Source: a candidate division NC10 bacterium SPGG6
Lineage (GTDB): Bacteria > Methylomirabilota > Methylomirabilia > Methylomirabilales > CSP1-5
Direction of reading: 5' to 3'
DNA: 5,494 bases
NCBI GenBank assembly: GCA_001643535.1
Contig: LXTG01000018.1
Span: 1-5,494, forward strand
In this document: positions 5,481-5,494 of the stretch, piece after piece
Numbering within the stretch: position 1 is the stretch's first letter
Layout: each line of letters begins with the position of its first letter
Position numbers and translations under genes: made by a program
The notes under the pieces: model-generated
Told to the model about the DNA's origin: nothing
What the model saw: only the letters and a program-made list of their open reading frames with translations
The model's database searches: none

Positions 5481-5494
5481 AGATCGGAAGAGCG
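5481..5494. other. Illumina adapter remnant at the contig end (artefact)
   Basis: The last 14 bases, AGATCGGAAGAGCG, equal the start of the universal Illumina TruSeq-type adapter that follows short inserts. An exact match of this length ending precisely at the sequence terminus is very unlikely by chance. It should be trimmed and not read as part of moaE. Confidence 0.93.

Overview
This window is a moderately GC-rich bacterial fragment (roughly 58-60% G+C by eye) with dense genes and mostly canonical GGAGG-type ribosome binding sites. It looks like the end of a short-read metagenomic or draft contig: the last 14 bases match the universal Illumina adapter, and both terminal genes are cut. No gene is lineage-diagnostic. 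The composition and the degenerate GTGATTGG/CTAATCAC intergenic repeats suggest a poorly sampled environmental phylum (NC10-like would fit), but that is only an impression.

Layout from left to right. (1) The C-terminal part of a leucyl aminopeptidase (pepA, + strand, 2-601), including the NTDAEGRL metal and active-site signature. (2) A 176-bp convergent intergenic region (602-777) made largely of degenerate inverted repeats, possibly a bidirectional transcription stop. (3) A leftward cluster, transcribed from high to low coordinates: a neurotransmitter:sodium symporter (NSS family, 1624-3009), ribose-5-phosphate isomerase B (rpiB, 1022-1555) and a stand-alone Lrp/AsnC ligand-binding (RAM) domain protein (778-1017). 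The rpiB-to-RAM junction is tight (4 bp), so these two are probably co-translated. The symporter lies 68 bp upstream of rpiB and has a hairpin-containing leader. (4) Also leftward, a 569-aa multidomain protein (3185-4894) with an apparent PD-(D/E)xK nuclease-like N-terminus, a winged-helix middle and C-terminal TPRs. I do not recognise it as a named family. (5) A 297-bp divergent intergenic region, AT-rich in its middle, holding a perfect 20-bp palindrome that contains a TATAAT box on each strand. (6) A rightward molybdopterin synthase pair: moaD (5192-5449) and the first 13 codons of moaE (5442-5480), overlapping by 8 bp, then adapter sequence (5481-5494).

Functionally, the window mixes housekeeping peptide and pentose-phosphate metabolism, a sodium-coupled amino-acid (or similar) transporter beside a small amino-acid-sensing-type domain, and molybdenum cofactor synthesis. 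The most unusual items are the nuclease-like/wHTH/TPR protein, the palindromic divergent promoter shared by it and the Moco genes, and a MoaD whose Gly-Gly is followed by three extra residues. No RNA genes, CRISPR arrays, insertion sequences or origins were recognised.
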